Shown in pieces: positions 36,207 to 43,668 of a stretch of DNA of 64,000 bases; the first letter of the stretch is position 1; every line of letters begins with the position of its first letter. The notes below the pieces were generated by a model, which was not told where the DNA came from, did not search any database, and saw only the letters and a list, made by a program, of their open reading frames with translations. The stretch is from JANWWM01 sp046292465 (GTDB lineage Bacteria > Bacteroidota > Chlorobiia > Chlorobiales > Thermochlorobacteraceae): the NCBI GenBank assembly GCA_046292465.1, contig JBKBRB010000001.1, positions 248,001 to 312,000 of the forward strand, in the 5' to 3' direction. The position numbers were made by a program, and so were the translations under genes.

Positions 36207-39044
36207 ATGCCGTTGATGGAAGAAAAGTCTTACGGAATGAAGTATCCTATCTTTACGCTGTTGTTGTGCGCCATCTCGTTTCCGATTGTTGCACAAAATC
36301 GAGTTCAATTTGAGCGCATCGGCTACAACAAAGGAATTTCTCACCTCTCGGTTAATTTCATTCATCAAGATTCAGCAGGGTTTATGTGGTTTTCCACCGT
36401 GCGCGGTCTGTGCCGCTACGATGGGAATACTTGCAAAGTCTTTAAGCACAACCCAAACGATTCAACTTCGCTCCCTCACGATGAAGCCACGCTGTTTTTT
36501 GATTTGAACGAGGGCGGATTTGGCGTCTATCTTCCCGCAATACGAAAAGGCGCGCGCTTTCACCCCCTGACCGAAACGTTCTCAACTATCGACGTCGACT
36601 CTTCAACCTTGCGCTATCCGCAAACTTCCTCAAAGCCTGCTGTTTTGAGCGACAGTTCTATTGTTGAACTCAACTTCGCAACTCGTCAGTTAATCAGAAC
36701 ATTCAAAGATGGCACCACACAATTCGTTCCACTTCCTCCAAAATTGACATCGCTCAACTACTACGGACACATTCAGCACGACGAACAAATATGGATTGCC
36801 ACCATGATTGGGTTATTCATTTTTGATTCCCAAACCGGAAAGTTTGACCAGTATCAAAACGAACCTGATAACCCTGCGTCAATCCCAGAAAACAGCGTGC
36901 GACATCTTTACAAAGACCGTGAAGGCAATGTGTGGCTTGCAACATATGGCGGTGGCGTGGCAAAAGCCGTTCGTCGAAACATACTGTTCAAAACCTTTCA
37001 GCACGCGCCGAAAAATCCAAACTCTGTTGTAGGCGGATTGCTCTTCGGCATTTGCGAGGATAAGGCGGGCAACCTTTGGATTGGTTCGGAAAACAATGGC
37101 GTCAGTCAATACCTCGTGCGAGAAGGGCGATTCATCACACATCTTCACAACCCGAACTTACCCAATACACCAAGCGGCAATAACTATCGTGCACTCTTTT
37201 GCGACCGCGATGGGAACATTTGGGCGAACAACTCCGTGTTTAATCCAACCACCAAACAGTGGCGACACTTCCCCGTTCCGCAAAGCCGCACGAACATCAA
37301 AGGCTACTTAGAAATTGGCGACACCGTCTACGCCTTTCACGAGGAGAAAGTCTATGCCGTGCATCGTCAAACCTTGCACTACTGCACTTTCTCGATTGAA
37401 GTGCCGGGTGCTTTCTTCGCAGAAGATAGATTGATAAGATGCTGTTTCAAGAGTCGGAACGGACAACTCTTCATCGGCACACGAAACGGATTTGCCGAAT
37501 TAGATTTGCCTTCACGACACGCTAAAAATTGGCGACTGCAACACCCAACGCCCTCCGCGCTCGGATACGGACACATTCAGACGATTTTTCAAACCGAAGA
37601 TGGACGCTATTGGGTTGGCACGCGCGGTGGCGGGCTGTTTATCTTCACGGAACAATTCGAACTCATCGAGCATCAATCGCTCCGCAATGGCTTCCCCGAC
37701 GACGTCGTGTATGATATTCTCAACGATGATAACGGCTCGCTTTGGATAACAACGAACAACGGTTTAGTGCAAGTTGACCCTAAAACCGATTCCGTGATGC
37801 AAGTCTTCACGGTTCGCGACGGCTTACCGAACAACGAGTTCAATCATCAATGTTTTACAAAATTGAAAACGGGCGAATTTGCAGGCGGTGGTGTCGGCGG
37901 TTTTTTCATCTTCAATCCAAACAAACTCAAGCCTGATACCACATCGCTCTCCGTTGCACTGACTGACTTCAAAGTGTTCGAGAAATCCTATCCGCTCGAC
38001 TCTGCGATTCTGTTCAAGCACGACATCATCATGGACTACACGAAGAATTTCTTTGCTTTTTCTTTCTCGGCATGTTCTTACAAAAATCCTGAGTCAATCG
38101 AATACGCCTACATGCTCGATGGGATTGACAACACTTGGGTTGAAGGGCAAAGCACAACGGCGCGATACAACAGTGTGCCGCACGGTAATTACATCTTTCG
38201 CGTAAAGGCGCGTTTCAGCAATGGTCGTTGGGGCGAAGTGCGTGAAGTGTTTTTGTCGATTACGCCGCCGTTTTGGCGCACGACATGGTTTGTTGTGGGC
38301 GTATCGCTTTCCTTGATTGTGCTTGGCATTGTGCTCGTCAATTCCATTATCCAACGCAAAGTGAGAACTGAAAAAGAAAAGATTGAGCGACAAGAAGAAC
38401 TCAAACGCGCAAGAGAAGCGGCTCTCCTTGCAGAGCGCGAGCGCATTTACGCCGATTTGCACGACGACATCGGTGCCACCCTTGCAAACATTGCGATAAC
38501 TGTCAACAACCTGCCACGTGAACCGAACAACATACCGATTGATACACTCAACAAACTTGCCACGCTTGCTCGCGACGCAACACAGAGCATCTCGACGGTC
38601 ATCTGGTCAATGGACCCTCGTCGTGATACGATAGACTCGTTTGCCTTATACTTGCGCCAACAATCGCGCCAACAAGTTGACTCTACCCCAATCGAACTCA
38701 GCATTGATTTCCCCGACCCTCTGCCACAGGTTGATATGTCGGGCGAAGTGCGGCACAACTTGTTTCTCGCTGTCAAAGAAGCCTTGAACAACATGGTCAA
38801 GCATAGCAAGGCAACCCAAGCGCATCTCTCGATGGTGCTCGACGCACAAACACTGACCATTACCCTTCAAGACAATGGCGTTGGCATTGAACAGAAGAAT
38901 GCTTTTGGAAATGGACTTCATCTCATGCAAAAACGCTTGAAAACGGTCGGTGGTGATTGCCAGATTACTTCGGAAAAAGGGAAAGGCACACAAGTTCGGT
39001 TTCAAGTTCCTTTGGTGAAAAGCAACAAGAGCAAAATATCATAA
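36207..39044 (+). CDS. Propeller-type sensor histidine kinase (Reg_prop-Y_Y_Y-HisKA_3)
   Basis: A 945-residue membrane sensor kinase. After a signal-like segment (MKYPIFTLLLCAISFPIVAQ, starting at 36237; ATG 36207 and 36216 are also open) come two-component propeller repeats such as MWFSTVRGLCRYDG, VWLATYGGGV, LWIGSENNGV, YWVGTRGGGLFIF and LWITTNNGLV. A Y_Y_Y domain (EYAYMLDGIDNTWVEG) and one transmembrane helix near residue 695 follow. The cytoplasmic end has HisKA_3 with the phospho-His in DLHDDIGATLANI and an ATPase with DNGVGI and GNGLHLMQKR. This kinase type pairs with NarL-type regulators; the nearest one is at 41270. Confidence 0.92.
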   Translation: MPLMEEKSYGMKYPIFTLLLCAISFPIVAQNRVQFERIGYNKGISHLSVNFIHQDSAGFMWFSTVRGLCRYDGNTCKVFKHNPNDSTSLPHDEATLFFDLNEGGFGVYLPAIRKGARFHPLTETFSTIDVDSSTLRYPQTSSKPAVLSDSSIVELNFATRQLIRTFKDGTTQFVPLPPKLTSLNYYGHIQHDEQIWIATMIGLFIFDSQTGKFDQYQNEPDNPASIPENSVRHLYKDREGNVWLATYGGGVAKAVRRNILFKTFQHAPKNPNSVVGGLLFGICEDKAGNLWIGSENNGVSQYLVREGRFITHLHNPNLPNTPSGNNYRALFCDRDGNIWANNSVFNPTTKQWRHFPVPQSRTNIKGYLEIGDTVYAFHEEKVYAVHRQTLHYCTFSIEVPGAFFAEDRLIRCCFKSRNGQLFIGTRNGFAELDLPSRHAKNWRLQHPTPSALGYGHIQTIFQTEDGRYWVGTRGGGLFIFTEQFELIEHQSLRNGFPDDVVYDILNDDNGSLWITTNNGLVQVDPKTDSVMQVFTVRDGLPNNEFNHQCFTKLKTGEFAGGGVGGFFIFNPNKLKPDTTSLSVALTDFKVFEKSYPLDSAILFKHDIIMDYTKNFFAFSFSACSYKNPESIEYAYMLDGIDNTWVEGQSTTARYNSVPHGNYIFRVKARFSNGRWGEVREVFLSITPPFWRTTWFVVGVSLSLIVLGIVLVNSIIQRKVRTEKEKIERQEELKRAREAALLAERERIYADLHDDIGATLANIAITVNNLPREPNNIPIDTLNKLATLARDATQSISTVIWSMDPRRDTIDSFALYLRQQSRQQVDSTPIELSIDFPDPLPQVDMSGEVRHNLFLAVKEALNNMVKHSKATQAHLSMVLDAQTLTITLQDNGVGIEQKNAFGNGLHLMQKRLKTVGGDCQITSEKGKGTQVRFQVPLVKSNKSKIS

Positions 39045-39206
39045 CCGCTATTTCGTAGCGTCATTTCGCTCAAGGTGAAGACTCTATTTGAAAAATTTCT
39101 GATGCAAAATGCCTACTTTACTCAGTCCCCATCATATCTAAATCAACATACCTCATAGCATACAACGATTGTTCTACGTCGCCCGCAAAATACAATATCT
39201 GACTGA

Positions 39207-39238
39207 TTGATTTCCCCTACTCATCAAGCGTATTTTTG
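39207..39238 (+). promoter_or_regulatory. Bacteroidota-type promoter candidate
   Basis: TTGA at 39207-39210 and TATTTTTG at 39231-39238 are 20 bases apart, fitting the -33 (TTG/TTTG) and -7 (TAnnTTTG) elements of Bacteroidota sigma-A promoters. It points at the boxA-like element and the small genes downstream. Confidence 0.4.
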
Positions 39239-39250
39239 TAGTGTGAAGTT

Positions 39251-39263
39251 TGTTCTTTGAAAA
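39251..39263 (+). promoter_or_regulatory. boxA-like antitermination element
   Basis: TGTTCTTTGAAAA matches the boxA sequence found in leaders of bacterial rRNA operons, where NusB/NusE bind the RNA. It lies about a dozen bases after the promoter candidate, in the order expected for a leader, but no rRNA gene follows. Confidence 0.42.
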
Positions 39264-39280
39264 ATTGCTGTTCGCGAAGC

Positions 39281-39299
39281 CGGTTTTATTGTAAAACCG
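39281..39299 (+). repeat. Perfect inverted repeat (8-base stem)
   Basis: CGGTTTTA and TAAAACCG are separated by TTG. The hairpin has no T run after it, so it is not a standard terminator; it could be a leader structure or binding site. Confidence 0.5.
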
Positions 39300-39346
39300 T
39301 GATTCAGAAAGAAGTTCATTTCATCAAACTCTTAAACTGAATACAA

Positions 39347-39499
39347 ATGAACATCACAGCCTACAAAACGGATATGCTTACAGATACCGTTGAAGATACC
39401 ATCAACATGCCTGTTCAGGTGGTTAACAGAATGAAGAAGAATGAGTACTTTCTTCTTTTACTTCTGTGCATTGTAGCAACTATGATGTTTCTAAATTAG
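39347..39499 (+). CDS. Possible 50-residue tail-anchored membrane peptide
   Basis: A 50-codon frame begins MNITAYKTDMLTDTV and ends with a hydrophobic stretch FLLLLLCIVATMMFLN. This is a plausible small protein with a C-terminal membrane anchor. It lies behind the promoter/boxA-like leader in AT-rich DNA. No Shine-Dalgarno site is present and I know no family, so it remains a candidate only. Confidence 0.35.
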   Translation: MNITAYKTDMLTDTVEDTINMPVQVVNRMKKNEYFLLLLLCIVATMMFLN

Positions 39500-39737
39500 T
39501 TGCCAAACTCGAGGCATCGGAATCAGTGATGCTATTCGCGTGCGGATGCAGCAAGAACATTACGGTGATTACCAAGAGCATAGACGGTCCGACTTTATGG
39601 CTATCAATCACTATACAAATGTTCTAAAATAGGCTAACAACCTATCAACAAAGTGGAGACGAGAAAACCACTTCAAAAAAAACAGGGAGAATGCCGAAAA
39701 TCCAAAAGAGTAGGTATAACTTAAACAAGTAACAAAA

Positions 39738-39944
39738 ATGAACAGACAAGTTTTGAGGGATAGAAACGGTTCTAGAATCGGAGAAATCGAAGAGACATCA
39801 GACGGCAAGCTTATACTCCGAGATAAAAATGGGTCTCGAAAAGGGGAATATAACCCAAGAAACAATGTGACCTATGACAGGAGAGGTCGTAGGGTTGGCG
39901 AAGGCAATCTTTTGACCATGCTTCTCGACGTCGATATTGACTGA
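39738..39944 (+). CDS. Small beta-repeat protein (DRNGxRxGE repeats)
   Basis: A 68-residue protein made of three short repeats: LRDRNGSRIGEIEE, LRDKNGSRKGEYNP and YDRRGRRVGEGN. The tight D-x-N-G turn followed by G-E suggests a small stack of beta hairpins. It resembles short uncharacterised proteins found in Bacteroidota genomes, which read almost the same (RDRNGxRxGxxxx ... GNLLTMLL). No function is known. It is followed by a strong hairpin at 39958-39992, and belongs to the AT-rich insert between kinase and regulator. Confidence 0.68.
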   Translation: MNRQVLRDRNGSRIGEIEETSDGKLILRDKNGSRKGEYNPRNNVTYDRRGRRVGEGNLLTMLLDVDID

Positions 39945-39957
39945 GCCGAACTTTGGA

Positions 39958-39992
39958 AAGGTGGACTGCCGTTTTCGCGCGCAGTTCACCTT
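39958..39992 (+). terminator. Terminator-like hairpin after the repeat protein
   Basis: A 12-base stem with one G-U pair (AAGGTGGACTGC and GCAGTTCACCTT) and an 11-base loop lies 14 bases after the stop. Only a weak T-containing stretch (GTTCTAAC) follows, so termination may be inefficient. Confidence 0.5.
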
Positions 39993-40025
39993 GTTCTAAC
40001 AAGCAAGAGAAAACAGCAAACAACA

Positions 40026-40343
40026 ATGAATACAAAAGTTAGAAATTATTTAATCGAGATTGCAAAACAAAAAAAGACTATTACATACAGTGAATTGAGT
40101 AAAGCATGTCAGCTGGGATTAAAAATGGATTCAGAAGCAGATAGACAGAGAATTGGTGCAATTCTTGATGAAATATCAACAAATGAACATAATGAAGGAA
40201 GACCTTTGCTGAGCGCAGTTGTTGTAAAACAAGCATCAGGAGAACCTGGAGAAGGATTTTACAAGTTAGCCGAAAGTTTGAAGGGATATCCCAGTTTTTG
40301 GAAAGATGAACTGAAAAAGGTTCATGACTATTGGAAAAGATAA
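40026..40343 (+). CDS. Conserved unknown protein (YSELS...GRPLLSAVVV family)
   Basis: A 105-residue protein with the pattern ITYSELSKACQLGLKM, IGAILDEISTNEH, EGRPLLSAVVVKQ and PGEGFYKLAESL. I recognise this as an uncharacterised family in which a helical N-terminus is followed by GRPLLSavVv and PGxGFf; members often occur in accessory regions. It may be a small nucleic-acid-associated protein, but no catalytic site can be named. Codon use is AT-rich compared with the flanking metabolic genes. A hairpin follows at 40394-40419. Confidence 0.72.
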   Translation: MNTKVRNYLIEIAKQKKTITYSELSKACQLGLKMDSEADRQRIGAILDEISTNEHNEGRPLLSAVVVKQASGEPGEGFYKLAESLKGYPSFWKDELKKVHDYWKR

Positions 40344-40393
40344 AGAGATGTGATATTAGAGAAACCTTTCAAAGAATTTTGGCAAGTTTGAAT

Positions 40394-40419
40394 GAGTGGC
40401 AGTCCCCCACCTGCCACTC
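40394..40419 (+). terminator. Hairpin between two island genes
   Basis: A perfect 9-base stem (GAGTGGCAG and CTGCCACTC) with the loop TCCCCCAC is followed by TCTTATAG. It may terminate the gene ending at 40343 or be a processing signal; the poly-T part is weak. Confidence 0.45.
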
Positions 40420-40457
40420 TCTTATAGAGAAAATTCTAACAACCAAATCTTAGAAAC

Positions 40458-41237
40458 ATGCAGAACAGATATGTTGGGGATATCGGAGATTTTGGAAAAT
40501 ATCTCCTATTAAAGTCAGTAAGTAGTAGCTTTCGTCTGGGGGTAAATTGGTGCTTAGTAGAAGACGAAACAAATAATAATGACGGCAAATTTATTGATTA
40601 TTTGAATGATGATAGTAAATGCAATGAATATAAAGCATTGGATTTCAACTTATACGATGCGTTGAAAGCAATTGTAAAGAACAATCAAAGGCACATTTCC
40701 AGCATTAAAAAATCAAAAGTTTTGGATAGCAAAACACAGTTTTTTGATGACCTACGAGTTTCTCCACTTATAGATTGGCATAATCGTTCATTAGAACACT
40801 TAAAGTGCTCTGAAATTATATTCTATGACCCTGATAACGGACTTGAAATCCCCAGTGTGGAGATTGACGACAGCCGTTCGAGAAAGTATCTCTTTTTTAA
40901 GGAAGTAAAAGCAGCTTACGATGCAGGTAAGTCGATAATTATTTATCAGCACACAACTAGAAAAGGAACAGTAGAAAAGCAAATAATAAATCGATGCCAG
41001 CAATTGACGAGCCGTGTTTCTATCCCCATAACAAATATGGCCGTAGCTCGCTTCTGCAGAAGGCAAAGCCGATTTTATCTTATTCTATCTCAAGAAAAAC
41101 ACCGAGAGAAGATACAAAAAAACCTACAAAATTTTATTAATTTACTTTTTCAAAATAGCAGCGATATATTCAAAATTTACGAATGTAGTAATCATAGCAA
41201 CAGTATTAAGTTAAGATTAATGAAATACACATTCTAA
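40458..41237 (+). CDS. Conserved unknown protein (MQNRYVGDIGDFGKY family)
   Basis: A 259-residue cytoplasmic protein of a widespread uncharacterised family with the N-terminal hallmark MQNRYVGDIGDFGKYLLLK, then LGVNWCLVEDETNNNDGKFI, a central IIFYDPDNGLEIPS with conserved acidic residues, and KSIIIYQHTTRKG. The DPDNG segment and the following His suggest metal- or nucleotide-related chemistry, but nothing is established. The DNA is clearly AT-richer than the surroundings, suggesting acquisition. Its stop lies 32 bases before the regulator start. Confidence 0.75.
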   Translation: MQNRYVGDIGDFGKYLLLKSVSSSFRLGVNWCLVEDETNNNDGKFIDYLNDDSKCNEYKALDFNLYDALKAIVKNNQRHISSIKKSKVLDSKTQFFDDLRVSPLIDWHNRSLEHLKCSEIIFYDPDNGLEIPSVEIDDSRSRKYLFFKEVKAAYDAGKSIIIYQHTTRKGTVEKQIINRCQQLTSRVSIPITNMAVARFCRRQSRFYLILSQEKHREKIQKNLQNFINLLFQNSSDIFKIYECSNHSNSIKLRLMKYTF

Positions 41238-41269
41238 ATGTGTTATTCATAACCACGACTACCGAGACC

Positions 41270-41896
41270 ATGACAATCCGCGTAGCAATCGTCGAAGACA
41301 CCGAAGCATTTCGCAAAGGCATTGCGGCAATGCTTGACCAAGCCGACGGCTTTGAGTGTGTCGCCAAATTTGCAACTGCTGAAGATGCCATTAACCAACT
41401 GATGGACTACAAGCCCGATGTGGTGCTGATGGACATTGGCTTGCCCAAAATGAACGGCATTGATGCCATAAAAGAGTTGAAATTGCGCGACCCCAATTTG
41501 CCCATTTTAGTGCTCACAATTTTTGAAGACGATGAAAAAATCTTCGCCGCTTTGAAGGCTGGGGCAATGGGGTATTGGCTTAAAAGCACACCTCAAGAAA
41601 AACTGTTAGAGGCGATTCGTGATGTCTGCAATAGCGGTGCCGGCATGTCGCCACAAGTTGCGCGTCGCGTTATCGAGCATTTTCAACCAACGCCGTCAAA
41701 AGAAGTTCTCGAGTTAACCAAGCGCGAACGAGAACTCTTGGACTATCTCGCTAAGGCATACACTTACAAAGAAATTGCCAATAAACTCTTCATATCGGAA
41801 CACACGGTGCGCACACACATTCATCGAATTTACGAGAAACTGCATGTGCGCAACCGTACGGAAGCCTTACAAAAAGCATTTAGGAATCAGCAATGA
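41270..41896 (+). CDS. NarL/FixJ-type response regulator
   Basis: A 208-residue regulator. The receiver has the acidic pocket E9/D10 in AIVEDTEAF, the phospho-acceptor D55 in VVLMDIGLPKMNG, Thr in LVLTIFEDD and Lys in WLKSTP. The C-terminal LuxR-type domain contains LTKRERELLDYLAKAYTYKE and FISEHTVRTHIHRIYEKLHV. ATG 41270 (MTIRVAIVED) is the natural start; a frame 30 bases longer exists. It matches the output partner expected for the HisKA_3 kinase that ends at 39044, from which it is separated by the AT-rich insert. Confidence 0.92.
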   Translation: MTIRVAIVEDTEAFRKGIAAMLDQADGFECVAKFATAEDAINQLMDYKPDVVLMDIGLPKMNGIDAIKELKLRDPNLPILVLTIFEDDEKIFAALKAGAMGYWLKSTPQEKLLEAIRDVCNSGAGMSPQVARRVIEHFQPTPSKEVLELTKRERELLDYLAKAYTYKEIANKLFISEHTVRTHIHRIYEKLHVRNRTEALQKAFRNQQ

Positions 41897-41899
41897 GGG

Positions 41900-43060
41900 T
41901 TATGCTGTGGCGCGTAAGTTCATTTCGCCCAAGCGACCCGCATATTGGCTTTTGCCTGCATAAATTTGTTTAATCTGCCCAATCTTCGCGAGGCGTTCTT
42001 CGGCAAGATGAATGGCGGCTTGATTCGCCGTTAGGTTCATCTTCTTTGCCGTTTTGAGAATGTTTTTAATCACATCGTAAATTTCTTTGGCTTGCGAAAG
42101 CGCGCGCTCTTGATTGTAGCCTTCTAACTCGTTGGCGACATTGATTAAGCCACCTGCGTTAATGACGAAGTCCGGCGTGTAGAGAATGCCTCGCTCGATG
42201 AGCATTTGCTCGTGAATCGCCTCATCTTTGAGTTGATTGTTGGCAGGACCAGCGATGATGTCGACTTTAAGGCGCGGGATTGTGTCGTCGTTAAGAATGC
42301 CACCGAGTGCGGCGGGACAGAAGATATTGGCTTCAACGTCGTAGATTTGCTCGACGTGAACAAATTCTGCACCATATTCCGTAACAATGCGGCGGGCTTT
42401 TTCCTCGAAGATGTCGCTCACGAAAACCTTCGCTCCTTCTCTGCGCAAGTATCCGCACAAGTGATAGGCAACGTGCCCTGCACCTTGAACCACGACTTTC
42501 TTTTTGTTCAAACTGTCGCTTCCATATCGTTCAGCACAAGCAGCTTTCATGCCCATATAGACCCCAAGCGCAGTTACAGGCGAAGGGTCGCCACTGCCGC
42601 CGAGCGCACGAGAGATGCCTGTTACATACTTGGTTTCCATGCGCACATATTCCATGTCGCGCACATCTGTTCCGACATCTTCCGCTGTGATATACCTGCC
42701 GCCCAGCCCTTCCACAAATCGCCCGTAGGTTCGGAAGAGAGCTTCGCTCTTGTCGGTCTTTGAGTTGCCAATGATGACGGCTTTCCCGCCTCCTAAATTC
42801 AAGCCAGAGACAGCGGCTTTGTAAGTCATGCCGCGAGAAAGTCGGAGCGCGTCAATGAGTGCCTCGAAGTCGTTTGCGTATTGCCACATGCGCGCACCGC
42901 CAAGTGCAGGACCGAGCGTTGTGTTGTGAACAGCGATAATTGCACGAAGCCCAACCTTCTTATCGGAACAAAAGATGACTTGCTCATGCTCATATTTTTC
43001 CAGCTCGGAAAAGAGGCTCAGCATGGTGGTTTCTTCGGGGTTGAAAACTGCATTTGTCAT
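41900..43060 (-). CDS. ldh: Leucine dehydrogenase (Glu/Leu/Phe/Val dehydrogenase family)
   Basis: NAD-dependent amino acid dehydrogenase of 386 residues that deaminates branched-chain amino acids reversibly. Signatures are GPALGGARMW, the catalytic lysine region AVSGLNLGGGKAVIIG, DVGTDVRDM, and the Rossmann motif VVQGAGHVAYHLCGYL. PDFVINAGGLINVANELEGY near the end is characteristic of leucine/valine rather than glutamate dehydrogenases. Length is slightly above the Bacillus enzyme because of a 12-residue leader. It converges with the response regulator, 3 bases apart. Confidence 0.9.
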   Translation of the reverse strand: MTNAVFNPEETTMLSLFSELEKYEHEQVIFCSDKKVGLRAIIAVHNTTLGPALGGARMWQYANDFEALIDALRLSRGMTYKAAVSGLNLGGGKAVIIGNSKTDKSEALFRTYGRFVEGLGGRYITAEDVGTDVRDMEYVRMETKYVTGISRALGGSGDPSPVTALGVYMGMKAACAERYGSDSLNKKKVVVQGAGHVAYHLCGYLRREGAKVFVSDIFEEKARRIVTEYGAEFVHVEQIYDVEANIFCPAALGGILNDDTIPRLKVDIIAGPANNQLKDEAIHEQMLIERGILYTPDFVINAGGLINVANELEGYNQERALSQAKEIYDVIKNILKTAKKMNLTANQAAIHLAEERLAKIGQIKQIYAGKSQYAGRLGEMNLRATA

Positions 43061-43494
43061 ATGTTACTTGGAAATGTTAATGTTGAGAAAAAGCAGACAA
43101 GTTTGCCATGCGTTAATTGTGCAATAAAGCGTCGGCAAATTAAAAAATCTTTCTCCGAAAACAACATTAAAAATTGAGCATTGAATTTTGTTTGTGAAGC
43201 GCATCACGCCGCTGAGGTCAGAAACGAATTGAACCAACAAGTCATGTGCATTGCGACTTGACACCTTGCCAAACTTTTACGGATTTGCTTTTCACGTTTG
43301 CTTGCATTATCTTTGTAGCAAGCTTTGAAAGTTGTAACGGACACAACCGCTCAAACCTCATTCGCAGGGTAAAGCGAAAATTCCTAACTCTCTACTTGCA
43401 ACAGAACATCACGATGCTTCCGAAAGGAAGAAAACAACATCGTTTGTGAGGGGGAGTGTCCGCTTTTGTTTTTTACAGCACTGAATTTTCTGAT
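43061..43494. other. Intergenic region between leucine dehydrogenase and tRNA-Gln
   Basis: No convincing gene is present in these 434 bases. Apart from a good promoter candidate at 43284-43315 pointing towards the tRNA, I see nothing structured. Short open frames here have no recognisable motifs. Confidence 0.6.
43284..43315 (+). promoter_or_regulatory. Promoter candidate for tRNA-Gln (TTTG-N20-TATCTTTG)
   Basis: TTTG at 43284-43287 and TATCTTTG at 43308-43315, 20 bases apart, match the Bacteroidota sigma-A pattern closely. Transcription would begin near 43322 and run into the tRNA at 43495. Confidence 0.5.
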
Positions 43495-43566
43495 TGGGGT
43501 GTCGCCAAGCGGTAAGGCATCGGCCTTTGGAGCCGACATTCCTAGGTTCGAATCCTAGCACCCCAG
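43495..43566 (+). tRNA. tRNA-Gln (anticodon TTG)
   Basis: A full 72-base cloverleaf can be drawn: acceptor TGGGGTG pairing with CACCCCA, D-arm GCCAAGCGGTAAGGC, anticodon stem TCGGC/GCCGA with loop CTTTGGA (anticodon TTG), and T-arm CTAGGTTCGAATCCTAG. The discriminator is G; CCA is not encoded. The U1-A72 closing pair is typical of tRNA-Gln. A terminator follows at 43580. Confidence 0.95.
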
Positions 43567-43579
43567 CACCTAAAAAGGA

Positions 43580-43609
43580 AGCCCGTTTTTCAGCGGGCTT
43601 TTTTATTTT
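43580..43609 (+). terminator. Rho-independent terminator after tRNA-Gln
   Basis: Stem AGCCCG (43580-43585) and CGGGCT (43594-43599) around an 8-base loop is followed by a T-rich run (TTTTTATTTTT). It ends the tRNA transcript 14 bases after the tRNA. Confidence 0.85.
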
Positions 43610-43668
43610 TAGAGCATTATTTTCGGAAACCGTTACCATTCGAGCACTTAACACTACGAGACGCACAC

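Larger units (their letters stand above)
39045..39346. other. Non-coding stretch after the sensor kinase with a leader-like 3' part
   Basis: No plausible gene is seen in these 302 bases. Just after the kinase stop a small CGCTA/TAGCG hairpin occurs, too weak to call a terminator. The last 140 bases hold a promoter-like pair of boxes, a boxA-like sequence and a perfect 8-base inverted repeat, listed separately. Confidence 0.6.

Noticed and set aside
41900..43060. Glutamate dehydrogenase
   Set aside because: The length (386 residues) and the PDFVINAGGLINVANELEGY segment fit leucine/valine dehydrogenases; glutamate enzymes are longer.
43246..43449. Small plus-strand gene upstream of tRNA-Gln
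   Set aside because: The 67-codon frame overlaps the promoter candidate and shows no motif, no ribosome binding site and no typical codon use.
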